Below are positions 1 to 8,327 of a stretch of 64,000 nucleotides of DNA, piece after piece. How positions within the stretch are numbered: the stretch's first letter is position 1; each line of letters opens with the position of its first letter. Where the stretch lies: the NCBI RefSeq assembly GCF_009696005.1, contig NZ_VUMV01000008.1, positions 1 through 64,000 of the forward strand. Reading direction: 5' to 3'. The notes beneath the pieces were generated by a model, which ran no database searches, was not told the origin of the DNA, and was given only the letters and a program-made list of their open reading frames with translations. The position numbers were made by a program, and so were the translations under genes. This stretch comes from Bilifractor porci (lineage in GTDB: Bacteria; Bacillota; Clostridia; Lachnospirales; Lachnospiraceae).

Positions 1-17
1 CACCTGAAATTGTCGAA

Positions 18-695
18 ATGTACAAAGATTTAAAGCCTACTCATAATCGAATCTATAGAATCATTCGGGACAGTATATTCTCCGGTAAAATAAAAACCAA
101 TGAAAAATTTACAGAAGAAGCTATCTCTAAGGCTTTAGGATGTAGCCGTACTCCCGTACGTACAGCCTTATCAAAACTTCAATCCGAAGGTCTCTTACAA
201 CATATGACCAAAAAAAACATAGGCTATCAGGAATATTCCGAGAAGGATAAACGTGATCTTTTAACTCTTGATATGCTTCTTGAGGCCAAATCTGCCGAGC
301 TGGTCGCTAGAAAAGGACTTTCTGCGGACGAATTAGAAATGCTTAACGAAATAAATCAGATGCTGTACAGCCACAGTACTCTTGGGGATTCCGTGATTTC
401 AGAATTTGGAGTCCGCGATCTCCACATGCAATTTCATTTATTGATTGCTAAATATTCAGGGAATCGTTTTCTTTACAAAGAAATCGTAAATGTAAGAACA
501 TTAATGCGTTCTTTTACCTCGCCCAAAGCACATGATGACAAACATAAAGACAATTATCAAACGATTATAGCCCCATTACACGAAAAACTGCTGCTTGCAA
601 TCCAAAATCATGATTCTTATCTTGCCTCTCTATATATGCAATATGAAATATCCTGTGCAAAAGATGTTTATATTCAGGGAAGCATTATAAAATAA
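18..695 (+). CDS. GntR-family transcriptional regulator (FadR/FCD type)
   Basis: A 225-residue DNA-binding repressor or activator of the FadR/FCD subgroup. Residues about 8-70 form the winged helix-turn-helix; the segment GCSRTPVRTALSKLQSEGLL is the classic GntR recognition helix region. Residues about 85-215 form the all-helical FCD ligand domain, with a conserved Asp/His pattern around RDLHMQFH that binds a metal and a carboxylate in known members. The next gene, 150 bases downstream on the same strand, is an organic-anion type transporter, so a carboxylate effector is likely. The ligand cannot be told from sequence. The only sequence before the start is 17 bases, so the promoter is outside the window. 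Confidence 0.9.
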   Translation: MYKDLKPTHNRIYRIIRDSIFSGKIKTNEKFTEEAISKALGCSRTPVRTALSKLQSEGLLQHMTKKNIGYQEYSEKDKRDLLTLDMLLEAKSAELVARKGLSADELEMLNEINQMLYSHSTLGDSVISEFGVRDLHMQFHLLIAKYSGNRFLYKEIVNVRTLMRSFTSPKAHDDKHKDNYQTIIAPLHEKLLLAIQNHDSYLASLYMQYEISCAKDVYIQGSIIK

Positions 696-851
696 AAGGC
701 AATAATGATCAGAAAAGCGTTCGAGGTTTGTGCATATTTAACGAAAATAATTTGGATTTTATTTGTATATTGATATATTTTCTATTATTGATAGAATGAT
801 TTTATAAACTTTCATCATTTCCAGACCGCCAAAACGGAAAGATAGGTGCAA

Positions 852-2156
852 ATGAATTCGGCAACAGTCACTGTATTGTGCCTTTTAGTTTTTGCGGCAT
901 TAATTATCCTTTCCTTTAGAAAGAAATTAAATCTTGGTCTCCTTTCCCTTGGAACAGCCTATTTGATCGGTTGTTTTATTCTCAAATTATCTGTTCCAGA
1001 GATTGTAGCATTAATCCCAATTAAAATTGTTTTTATGCTGATTTCTGTCTGTCTTTTTTATGGATACAGCATCCAAAACGGAACCATGAAAGTTCTGACC
1101 ACCAGAATAATATATCGTTTTAGAAAGCACTATCAACTAATGCCTTTTGTTTTGTATTTTCTTTCTTTTATACTAGGCTTGCTAGGTGCAAGTGCCCCAG
1201 CCATCACATCGCTAATGGCGCCGATCTGCATTTTGATTGCCGAAAGCATGCAAATTCACTATTTAATCGTTGTAGTTCTAATCGGTTTTGGATCCGCAGG
1301 GGGATCTTTAGTTCCCTGGGGACAGGGCGGACTGATAGTCAGGGGAATTCTGGAAAGCACCATCTATGCAACAGAGTCCACTTCTCTATCATTAAAAATA
1401 TGCCTTAATATGTTTATTACAGGGTTGTTGGCATTACTTTTTGTATACTTTTTTTATAAAGCTTACAAGGCAAAGCCCTTTATAATACAGAAACCCGAAT
1501 CCTTCAACCCTGCCCAGAAAAAAACCCTCATTCTTTTATGTCTAATCTTATGCCTAGTAATAATTCCGTCTATAATAAGCACCCTTGCGCCCTCATTGAC
1601 GCTTTCGCATTATGCACATATACTGGACATCCAAATGCTATCTATTATTGGGGCTTCTTTATGCGCGATCTTAAGGCTTGGAAACGAACGAGAAGTCATC
1701 ACAAACTATGTACCTTGGAACACCATCATACTGGTATCGGGTGTTTGTGTTCTATTTGCGTTAATACAACAGACAGGAATTATTAATCAACTTCCAAACT
1801 ACATTGAAAAATCTATTCCTCAAAATGTAATCGGTATTGTGCTTGTTATTCTGTGTGGTTTTATGAGCTTTTTCAGTGGAGCAATGTCTGTTGTCATTCC
1901 AATGATTCTTCCTGTTGTTGTCAATATATGCAGTAAAAATGGATACTCTGTCACTGCCTTAGCATCTTCAGCTGTTATTGGTGCTATCATTACCTGCATA
2001 TCTCCTTTTTCAACTGCCGGCTCCTTTATTCTTTCCTTTCTGCCTCGCTCAGAAGCAAATGATCAAATGTTTGCCCGACAATTTTTATTAACATTTGCAG
2101 TTTTTATTATTCCAATCGTACTGTCAGCTATTGGATTTTATAGACTTTTAGGTTGA
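852..2156 (+). CDS. Ion-transporter superfamily permease (MatC/DcuC/SLC13-like)
   Basis: A 434-residue integral membrane protein with about 11-12 hydrophobic segments. The repeated layout of helices and re-entrant loops, including GASAPAITSLMAPI in the first half and FFSGAMSVVIPMILPVV in the second, fits the ion-transporter superfamily that carries C4-dicarboxylates, malonate and similar anions. ATG at 852 is chosen over GTG at 846 because GGAAAG at 836-841 lies ten bases before it. Pairing with the FCD-type GntR gene upstream suggests regulated uptake or exchange of a small carboxylate. The substrate is not determined, and assignment among the MatC, DcuC and GntP-like subfamilies is uncertain. 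Confidence 0.75.
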   Translation: MNSATVTVLCLLVFAALIILSFRKKLNLGLLSLGTAYLIGCFILKLSVPEIVALIPIKIVFMLISVCLFYGYSIQNGTMKVLTTRIIYRFRKHYQLMPFVLYFLSFILGLLGASAPAITSLMAPICILIAESMQIHYLIVVVLIGFGSAGGSLVPWGQGGLIVRGILESTIYATESTSLSLKICLNMFITGLLALLFVYFFYKAYKAKPFIIQKPESFNPAQKKTLILLCLILCLVIIPSIISTLAPSLTLSHYAHILDIQMLSIIGASLCAILRLGNEREVITNYVPWNTIILVSGVCVLFALIQQTGIINQLPNYIEKSIPQNVIGIVLVILCGFMSFFSGAMSVVIPMILPVVVNICSKNGYSVTALASSAVIGAIITCISPFSTAGSFILSFLPRSEANDQMFARQFLLTFAVFIIPIVLSAIGFYRLLG

Positions 2157-2224
2157 CCCAAACAATGTAATATCAGAAGTGAGCATAAATTTTCTCCCTT
2201 TTGCAGGGATCAAAATTTTCAACC

Positions 2225-2300
2225 TTACCCCTATTTCAAATGGGGGTAATATAAAAAGGCACCGTTGCTGCTGGGATTCCAACAGGCGATGCCTCTTTTT
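2225..2300 (+). terminator. Tandem hairpins, probable transcription terminator
   Basis: Two hairpins follow the transporter. The first pairs TTACCCC (2225-2231) with GGGGTAA (2243-2249). The second is an imperfect stem from GGCA at 2258 to TGCC at 2290-2293, with CTGCTGG facing CCAACAG around a GATT loop. It is preceded by a run of A and followed by CTTTTT, so it could stop transcription from either side. Confidence 0.6.
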
Positions 2301-2371
2301 GCGATATAAAAAGGACGAAACAAGTTCATTCTTGCTCCGCCCTTAAATGCTATTTTAGCCATAGCACATTT

Positions 2372-2689
2372 TTAGTATACTTTTGTGTACTCAGATGTTT
2401 TTTCGAGTACAAATAACAAATTACATCTTTTTTGTACTCGTAATAACAAAGCTCCTCCTGCATCTAAAACTGAGCCAAATAGGATCTGTAAAAAAGCAAA
2501 TGTTAAATCGCCATTTTTAAGCTGACCAAAAAAATAGACACATAACACAAAAGAAGCTAAAAATAAATTTACAGTTCCTAATGCAATTAAAAAGCATGAA
2601 GTAATTCTTAAAAATGTTTTCATTTTATCTGTAGTAATAATAATTTGTATAATGTCAAATTCCTTTATATAACCTAGTTGTTGCGTCAT
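2372..2689 (-). CDS. Small hypothetical membrane protein
   Basis: A possible 105-residue protein with two hydrophobic helices (FLIALGTVNLFLASFVLCVY, and a second around FLQILFGSVLDAGGALLL) and no recognised family. An internal ATG at 2623 would give an 84-residue product starting MKTFLRITS; neither start has a convincing ribosome site. Base composition is AT-rich. It faces the transporter gene across the tandem hairpins. It may be a real small membrane protein or a chance ORF. Confidence 0.35.
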   Translation of the reverse strand: MTQQLGYIKEFDIIQIIITTDKMKTFLRITSCFLIALGTVNLFLASFVLCVYFFGQLKNGDLTFAFLQILFGSVLDAGGALLLRVQKRCNLLFVLEKTSEYTKVY

Positions 2690-2832
2690 ATGGTGATAAT
2701 TATTGCAAAATCAATGGCAAAATTGTTATAACAGCTCCAATCAAAAACATATCGATGTTACTGTTCAGACGCCATGATTTTTCATTGTAAAAAACGCTGA
2801 ATTTATATTTTCCTGATTGTTGATAACTATCA

Positions 2833-2880
2833 GAGGGCAGAAGTGCTTTTGTGGATTACTTCACTGCCCTCTTTATTTTG
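2833..2880 (+). terminator. Strong orphan hairpin with T-rich tail
   Basis: AGAGGGCAG (2833-2841) pairs perfectly with CTGCCCTCT (2865-2873), extended by AAGT facing ACTT, and is followed by TTTATTTT. It has the form of an intrinsic terminator on the plus strand, yet no convincing plus-strand gene lies just upstream. The rest of 2690-3162 shows no gene I can support. Confidence 0.55.
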
Positions 2881-3162
2881 CTTTATTTTTAGCCCCTCTT
2901 TGTTCATTTCACGCTACAAAACATCTTTTCGCAAGGACTAATACAATCGGTTTTTCCTTACAATTCCACCTTTCCGGCCAGTTATCCACATGGCATCTTG
3001 ACAGTGCCTGTAAAATCCTGGATTCGCTTAAAGCATTTCTGGACACTTTTCTATCCCCCAACTGTTAAAAATGGGATTATACACCAACCGTACGAACTAT
3101 CCAACACTATCGGTCATTTTTATAAAAATATCGTACGTTTTTTATATTATAAGCTCTAATTC

Positions 3163-4752
3163 CTACTCCCTCCGTACATGAAATGTGTCCCCATAGGGCA
3201 CTTCTTCAAGAGGCATGGAGACTTCCTTTAACCCAGTTTCTGTCAGCTGCAGAACCCGGCTGCAGACTTCTTCTATATATTTTCTGTCATGGGAGACACT
3301 GATAATTGCCCCGCCGAATTCCTTCAGCATTTTCCGTATCACCGGGCCAGACAAGGGTGAAAGATTTCTGGTCGGCTCGTCCAGAATCAGTAAATCGGCG
3401 TGAGACATGCTCATTTTAAGCAGAAACAGTTTGGCCTTCTGTCCGCCGGAAAGACCGCCGATCGGATGCTCCATTTCTTCCGGCGTAAATTTCAACGTTC
3501 CAAGATATGTCCTGATTCTCGTCTGCTCCTCCCTGCTGCCCTGTGAATCCAGATAATCTACCGGCGTCTGCTCCATGTCCAGGCTGTCCTCGTAGCTCTG
3601 CGGCATATATTCCACTTTCAGATCTTTTCTGTCCGCAAATGTTCGTGCAATATCCCGGATAAGTGTGGTTTTACCCGCTCCGTTTTTTCCGATGATGCAG
3701 ATTTTTTCCGGTCCTCTGACAACCAGCCGGATATTTTCTGCCAGAATTTTCTCTCCGTCCGGAGACTTCAGTACATCCAGTGAATAATCAAGAACCGTTT
3801 TCCCGGCAGGAATCCGGTATTCCGCATCTATCCGGAAGCCGATGGCCTCCTCGCGGTCCGGAAGCTCCGCCATACCGGTGTCCAGCTTTTCAAATCTTCT
3901 TCCTATAGCTTTTACACTGTGCATCTTTTTCTTCAGAAGTGCGGCACTATGCGGATCCTGCCGGGAGACGGAATTTTGTGCATGATGAACGCTCTGCAGA
4001 ATTCTCTGGTATTTTTCATCCCTCTTCCTTTTCTCTTTTCTTTCGTTCGATGCCTGTCTGGCCTGTGTCTCGAATAAATCCTCTCTTGCCCGCACATACT
4101 CCTCATAGCACAGATGCTTTACCGTGTATCTGGATTGTGTTTTTCGCCTGATCTGTTCCAGATGTATGACCATATTTGCGGTATGTGTAATCAATGCTTC
4201 GTCATGCGAAACAAAAAGCACAATCTTCTTCCATCCGCAGATCAATTTTTGCAGCAACAGAAGTGTGTCCATATCAACATCATTGGAAGGTTCGTCCAGC
4301 AGAAGAATATCCGGCTTTCCCATCAGAATCCTCATCAGCTGCGCCTTGATCTTTTCCCCGCCGGAGAGTGCTCCCATTCTCTGATCCCTGTAATAAAATT
4401 CACTTTCCACGCCAAAATCTTTTGCCATCCGCCCCAGTTCTCCCGGAGACTGCAGAAAAAACGCATCCTCTTCGGAAAAAAATTCATATACCGTTTTTTC
4501 TTTCTCTTCCGGTTCCAGCTCCTGTGGAAGAAAAGCAGTTTTTTCGTTTCCCAGAATCCTTATCCCTTTTGCCTCAGCATATCCGGCAATCCTACCCGGG
4601 TCATAAATCCACTGAAGCAGCGTGGATTTTCCGTCTCCCTCTTCCCCGATGATGACTGCTTTGTCGCCATCCTGCAGTACCAGCTGAAAGTCCGATACCA
4701 GAGTGCGCAGATCCTTTCTGTGTGTGATTGTCAGATCCTTTATCTGTATCAA
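3163..4752 (-). CDS. ABC-F family ribosome-protection ATPase (Lsa/CplR-like)
   Basis: A 529-residue soluble protein with two ABC domains and no membrane segment. NBD1 has Walker A GEEGDGKST (about residue 36), signature LSGGEK (about 130) and Walker B ILLLDEPS. NBD2 has GKNGAGKTT (about 355), LSGGQKAK (about 433) and LLILDEPTRNLSPLSG. The basic, charged linker between them (about 200-290) is the ABC-F interdomain arm that reaches into the ribosome. In the Lsa, Vga and CplR groups such proteins dislodge lincosamides, streptogramin A and pleuromutilins. The PTRNLSPLSG stretch resembles the Lsa/CplR group. A 5' leader of about 310 nucleotides with a mini-ORF and terminators suggests drug-induced attenuation. 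The exact drug spectrum is not readable. Confidence 0.9.
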   Translation of the reverse strand: MIQIKDLTITHRKDLRTLVSDFQLVLQDGDKAVIIGEEGDGKSTLLQWIYDPGRIAGYAEAKGIRILGNEKTAFLPQELEPEEKEKTVYEFFSEEDAFFLQSPGELGRMAKDFGVESEFYYRDQRMGALSGGEKIKAQLMRILMGKPDILLLDEPSNDVDMDTLLLLQKLICGWKKIVLFVSHDEALITHTANMVIHLEQIRRKTQSRYTVKHLCYEEYVRAREDLFETQARQASNERKEKRKRDEKYQRILQSVHHAQNSVSRQDPHSAALLKKKMHSVKAIGRRFEKLDTGMAELPDREEAIGFRIDAEYRIPAGKTVLDYSLDVLKSPDGEKILAENIRLVVRGPEKICIIGKNGAGKTTLIRDIARTFADRKDLKVEYMPQSYEDSLDMEQTPVDYLDSQGSREEQTRIRTYLGTLKFTPEEMEHPIGGLSGGQKAKLFLLKMSMSHADLLILDEPTRNLSPLSGPVIRKMLKEFGGAIISVSHDRKYIEEVCSRVLQLTETGLKEVSMPLEEVPYGDTFHVRRE

Positions 4753-4825
4753 AATACCGCCTCCTGTTCTTTTTATCCCTGTATGCCTCTCCTGCCGCCG
4801 TTTCTGCCTGAAGAAAAAGCAAAAG

Positions 4826-4858
4826 AAAAAGCCTGCCTCCGCATACGCAGAAACAGAC
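4826..4858 (-). terminator. Leader terminator 2 of the ABC-F gene
   Basis: On the minus strand a 12-base-pair stem with several G-U pairs (GTCTG facing CAGGC, then TTTCTGC facing GCGGAGG) closes a GTAT loop and runs into TTTTT (fwd 4826-4830). It lies 74 bases before the ABC-F start codon and fits an attenuator terminator. Confidence 0.6.
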
Positions 4859-4880
4859 TTGCAGAATCCTTCTATTAATA

Positions 4881-4910
4881 AAACCCTCCGTAAAGAAAAA
4901 AACGGAGTTT
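4881..4910 (-). terminator. Leader terminator 1 of the ABC-F gene
   Basis: On the minus strand AAACTCCGT and ACGGAGGGTTT form a stem around a T-rich loop, followed by TTTTATTA. This is the first of two terminator-like hairpins in the leader between the mini-ORF and the ABC-F start. Confidence 0.6.
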
Positions 4911-4995
4911 AGGAGGAATCGGCAGATAATCGGCTTCATGCGTATAGGGAGACATCACCTTCCGGCAAACTTCCTGTTCATACACCTAAAACAGA

Positions 4996-5010
4996 TTATC
5001 TGATAATCAT
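4996..5010 (-). CDS. Four-codon upstream ORF (Met-Ile-Ile-Arg) in the ABC-F leader
   Basis: The minus strand reads AGGAGG (fwd 5015-5020), a four-base spacer, then ATG ATT ATC AGA TAA. A perfect ribosome site in front of a four-codon ORF is the hallmark of ribosome-mediated attenuation in antibiotic-resistance genes. Nine bases overlapping the end of this ORF (fwd 4994-5002) are exactly complementary to fwd 4923-4931, just before the first terminator. A stalled ribosome here would therefore change leader folding. The function is inferred. Confidence 0.65.
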   Translation of the reverse strand: MIIR

Positions 5011-5071
5011 TTTTCCTCCTCTTGTTTAACGGTAACACCTCAGATGTAAACACCGATTTGACTGTGCTTTG

Positions 5072-5101
5072 ATCATAAGCATTTTGCGAGTGGCCTGTCA
5101 A
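5072..5101 (-). promoter_or_regulatory. Sigma-A promoter of the ABC-F leader
   Basis: The minus strand shows TTGACA (fwd 5096-5101), an 18-base spacer and TATGAT (fwd 5072-5077). The -35 box overlaps the stop codon of the truncated antiporter gene. Initiation near 5065 would give a leader of about 310 nucleotides. Confidence 0.75.
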
Positions 5102-5754
5102 GACAATTTTTCGGTCAGAGCGCTCCCTCCGCTTTCTGAACTGCCGCCGATTTCTCCGGCCAGCTCAAATCCCTTTTTCGCTGCAATGACCGCGATAATC
5201 TCATTGATAACTGCCGCTGCCGCGATGGTTCCTTTCACCAGTGACGATAGTTCCGGCTGGGAAGCAGCCAGAACACTGCATACAATTCCAGTAAACACCA
5301 GTGATACGCCGGAATGAGGAAGAAGCGTCAGGCCGAGGTATTTCTGAACCGTAGCCGGCATATGTGTCGCCCTGGCTCCCGCCCTGGCGCCGAAATATTT
5401 TCCAAAGACCCTGGAAGCAATATAAACAAAGGTATAAAGACCCGCACCCAGGATCAGGTGATAATCCAGCGGGGCTCCCAGATCGACAATAGCCGCCAGC
5501 AGGCTGACTCCGAGGATGGGATGAAACCATGTCGTGGTCTGCTCCAGCTGTCTCTGCGGGATCCGGTTGGAGAACACTGCGGAGAAGGATACTCCCATCA
5601 GCATATAATTCAGAGTGATATTAGTAAAAACCACCCGGTTAAAAAACAAACCGATGGCCGCTGTCAAGGTAATTCCGGACACCAGAATCAGAAGGGTTCC
5701 TGCCTTTCCCGGCTTTTTCTTTAACAGCATCCCTGCCGGAATACCGGTAATCAT
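5098..5754 (-). pseudogene. CPA2-type Na+/H+ (KefB-like) antiporter, 5'-truncated
   Basis: The 218-residue frame matches the C-terminal half of monovalent cation:proton antiporters: six or so membrane helices, including GLTLLPHSGVSLVFTGIV and a terminal AAVINEIIAVIAAKKG. Full-length members have about 390 residues, so the first half is missing. The frame stays open upstream to about 5833 (encoding LIVEIILQLAIG) but then hits a stop and has no good start codon or ribosome site. It is called a pseudogene remnant; use of ATG at 5754 cannot be excluded. Its 3' end now carries the -35 box of the ABC-F gene. Confidence 0.7.
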
Positions 5755-6087
5755 GCCGATCGCAAGCTGTAAAATAATCTCTACAATCAGACAAGCAAAA
5801 CTATATTCACAAGTATGTACACATAAAGTTATCGTTTACCCCTAGCACAAAATATCAGAAAAAAGTGGGTGTATTTTTGTATTTTTAGTACATTTTGCAC
5901 GATTAAATCAGATATTATAATGTGAATGTTCATAATTATAGACATGATTTAGATTTATCTTTTGATAAATTCACAATTTTTGCAGGATTCTGGCGCCGTT
6001 CTTGCAGAGATGTGTGAATACATTGGATAACTTAGCGATTAGTGTAAGACAGGAATACCGGGAACCAAAATAGGAAAAGGGGGAATA

Positions 6088-6129
6088 ATGTATACAGTTA
6101 ACCCGTATATTTGGACAGCGGAGGAATAA
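6088..6129 (+). CDS. 13-residue leader peptide MYTVNPYIWTAEE of the MATE gene
   Basis: A purine-rich ribosome site (AGGAAAAGGGGG, 6072-6083) stands five bases before ATG at 6088. The ORF encodes MYTVNPYIWTAEE and ends with TAA at 6127-6129. Its codons 8-11 form the 5' arm of a perfect 11-bp hairpin. A perfect TATAAT (5916-5921) with a weak -35 lies about 170 bases upstream. The arrangement resembles leader peptides that stall under antibiotics. There is no known homologue I can name. Confidence 0.6.
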   Translation: MYTVNPYIWTAEE

Positions 6130-6161
6130 AAGGCTACTTCTTGTTTCCGACGCTGTCCAAA
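6110..6161 (+). promoter_or_regulatory. Leader hairpin overlapping the MATE leader peptide
   Basis: TTTGGACAGCG (6110-6120) pairs perfectly with CGCTGTCCAAA (6151-6161). The 30-base loop holds GGAGGAATAAAAGG, the leader stop codon and a possible TTG start at 6141. No T-run follows, so control is more likely translational than by termination. Confidence 0.6.
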
Positions 6162-6173
6162 CACATATCCCTA

Positions 6174-7598
6174 ATGGTAAATCGTATGGCAGAAAAATTA
6201 TCTTCAGAAACAGTACAGGCAAGAACCAATGAAAACATTATGGGAATCGCTTCTATTCCTTCGCTTCTGGCAAAATTTGCGATTCCCTCTGTAATCTCCA
6301 TGGTCGTGAATTCCATCTACAATCTGGTAGATCAGATTTTTATCGGTCAGGGCGTCGGGTATCTGGGAAATGCTGCGACGAATGTAGTATTTCCTTTTGT
6401 AACATTATCCATGGCACTATCCCTGATGATCTCTGTCGGCACCGCTGCCAATGTAGGGCTGAACCTGGGGCAGAAAGAACAGGAAAAGGCTGATCTCACC
6501 CTGGGAAACGGCCTGACCCTGGCAATAATCTGCGGATCTGCGCTTGCACTGTTTGGGGAAATTTTTTTACTTCCGATGCTCCGGCTTTTCGGCGCCACCG
6601 ATACCGTCCTGCCTTACGCAATAGCCTACGGCCGAATCTACATTATCGGCACTGTATTTACCAGTATCGGCATTATGATGAGCGATGAGATCCGGGCAGA
6701 CGGACACCCGCGCTACTCCATGTTTTCCATGCTGCTGGGTGCCGTACTGAACTGTATTCTGGATCCGCTGTTCATCTTTATCTTTCACTGGGGAGTAGCC
6801 GGTGCGGCACTGGCGTCAATTATCGGGCAGTTTGCCACGCTCCTTGTCGTTCTGGCCTATATCCGTAAATTCCGCACACTGAATATGCGGGTTTCCAACA
6901 TGAAACTCCAGGCGCCGATCGTCAAAAGTATTTTTGTCCTCGGCCTGTCATCCTGTCTCACGCAGTGCGCCGCCCTTATCATGCAGATTATCATGAACCA
7001 GCAGACTATCCGCTATGGCGCGATGTCCGAATACGGAGCCGATATTCCGCTGACTGTATTCGGAATTGTCAATAAAATAAACGGCCTGATGATCTCTGTG
7101 ATCATTGGAATCACCGGTGGTGCGCAGCCTCTTTTCAGTTTTAATTACGGTGCAAAAAATTATGAGCGAGTGCGGAAGCTGGTGAAATTATGTCTGGTGG
7201 TCTGTGTGACAATCGGACTGATCGGCACCTTCTGTCTGCAGACCTTCCCGCAGCAGATCATCTCTATTTTCGGACAGGAAGACGCGCTTTACAATCAGTT
7301 TGCCGTTATGTGTCTGAAAAATATGACCATATTTATTTTTATCATGGGCGTGCAGATGGTCGTCGGTGTTTATTTCCAGGCAACCGGAAAAGCCGGGAAA
7401 GCAATGCTTCTATCACTCTCCCGGCAGATCCTTTTTATGATTCCCTGCATGATCATCCTTCCGCACTTCTTCGGTGTGCGTGGAATTATGTGGTCATTCC
7501 CTGTCTCGGATATTTTTTCCGTGACCATGGCTGCCATTATGCTGGTAGTGGAAATGAGAAAACTGAACCGGCTGATACTGGAGCAGAAACACGTATAG
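6174..7598 (+). CDS. MATE-family multidrug/Na+ antiporter
   Basis: A polytopic protein of about 475 residues with 12 predicted membrane helices in two MatE repeats. Signature segments are SLLAKFAIPSVISMVVNSIY with NLVDQIFIGQGVG near the N-terminus, LGAVLNCILDPLFIF at the end of repeat one, and GAQPLFSFNYGAKNYERV in repeat two. MATE proteins export cationic drugs and dyes in exchange for Na+ or H+. The start is ambiguous: ATG at 6174 or 6186 lacks a clear ribosome site, while TTG at 6141 has AAAAGG seven bases upstream and could be read after the leader ORF stops at 6129. The leader peptide and hairpin upstream suggest inducible expression. Substrate is unknown. Confidence 0.9.
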   Translation: MVNRMAEKLSSETVQARTNENIMGIASIPSLLAKFAIPSVISMVVNSIYNLVDQIFIGQGVGYLGNAATNVVFPFVTLSMALSLMISVGTAANVGLNLGQKEQEKADLTLGNGLTLAIICGSALALFGEIFLLPMLRLFGATDTVLPYAIAYGRIYIIGTVFTSIGIMMSDEIRADGHPRYSMFSMLLGAVLNCILDPLFIFIFHWGVAGAALASIIGQFATLLVVLAYIRKFRTLNMRVSNMKLQAPIVKSIFVLGLSSCLTQCAALIMQIIMNQQTIRYGAMSEYGADIPLTVFGIVNKINGLMISVIIGITGGAQPLFSFNYGAKNYERVRKLVKLCLVVCVTIGLIGTFCLQTFPQQIISIFGQEDALYNQFAVMCLKNMTIFIFIMGVQMVVGVYFQATGKAGKAMLLSLSRQILFMIPCMIILPHFFGVRGIMWSFPVSDIFSVTMAAIMLVVEMRKLNRLILEQKHV

Positions 7599-7654
7599 CC
7601 GACGCAGCATCTGCTGAACAATCCGGTTCTTCCCCTCCGTATCTTCGCCGATTG

Positions 7655-8227
7655 TTATTCTTCAAAAACAACTCTCTTTGAAATATCTTCCGCATCCTTG
7701 GCACCCGGAAGCTCCACAATACCGCCGAAAGGCATCTGGGCAACCAGCTTATAGCTGTCCGGCAGATGGAACATCTCGCGCACAGCATCATCAATAACAG
7801 GATTATAGTGCTGAAGATTTGCCCCTACCCCCAGTTCTCTGAGGCCTGTCCAGACAGCCAGCTGCAGCATGCCGTTGGACTGATTTGCCCAGACCGGGAA
7901 ATTGGGCGCATAGAGCGGGAACTGCTCCTGCAAGCCCTTTACCACTGCGTCATCATAAAAATAAAGAATAGTCCCGGCTGCCGCCCGGAATCCGTCTATT
8001 TTCTCCCTCGGCACCTTTCCTTCAAACACATCATAAATTTTGTCCCAGAGTTTATCCTGCTGCTCACCCAGCACAAGAACAACTCTCTGGCTGTGCATAT
8101 TAAATGCGTCCGGCACAAGCTCTGTTGTTTCTGTCACCAGTTTTTTTATCTCATCTGCCGATACGGGGAGCTCTTTTTTCAGTGAATAAACCGTTCTTCT
8201 TTCCTTCAGTGACTCGCGTATACTCAT
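7655..8227 (-). CDS. Nitroreductase family protein (Frm2/Hbn1-like)
   Basis: A 190-residue FMN-dependent oxidoreductase of the nitroreductase fold. It opens with SIRESLKERRTVYSLKKELP, the arginine-rich FMN phosphate-binding start, and has WANQSNGMLQLAVWTGLRELG in the helix lining the flavin site, plus the PFGGIVELPG loop near the C-terminus. It probably reduces nitro- or quinone-type compounds with NAD(P)H. A marR gene lies 100 bases upstream on the same strand and likely controls it. This suggests a response to toxic aromatics. Confidence 0.9.
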   Translation of the reverse strand: MSIRESLKERRTVYSLKKELPVSADEIKKLVTETTELVPDAFNMHSQRVVLVLGEQQDKLWDKIYDVFEGKVPREKIDGFRAAAGTILYFYDDAVVKGLQEQFPLYAPNFPVWANQSNGMLQLAVWTGLRELGVGANLQHYNPVIDDAVREMFHLPDSYKLVAQMPFGGIVELPGAKDAEDISKRVVFEE

Positions 8228-8327
8228 AGTAACCTCTTTTCTCTGATTCTGATTTTTTAAACACTGTGTCTTACTTTTTTCTCTGTCAGGGTTTTCCGGT
8301 TTTCCCTCTATGTTGATGATGTTGGGG

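Noticed and set aside
2817-3068. 83-codon plus-strand ORF
   Set aside because: It lies across the strong terminator hairpin, has no ribosome site and no protein-like composition.
4601-4939. 112-codon minus-strand ORF covering the ABC-F leader
   Set aside because: It has no ribosome site, runs into the ABC-F gene in another frame, and contains both terminator hairpins; the leader structure explains the region better.
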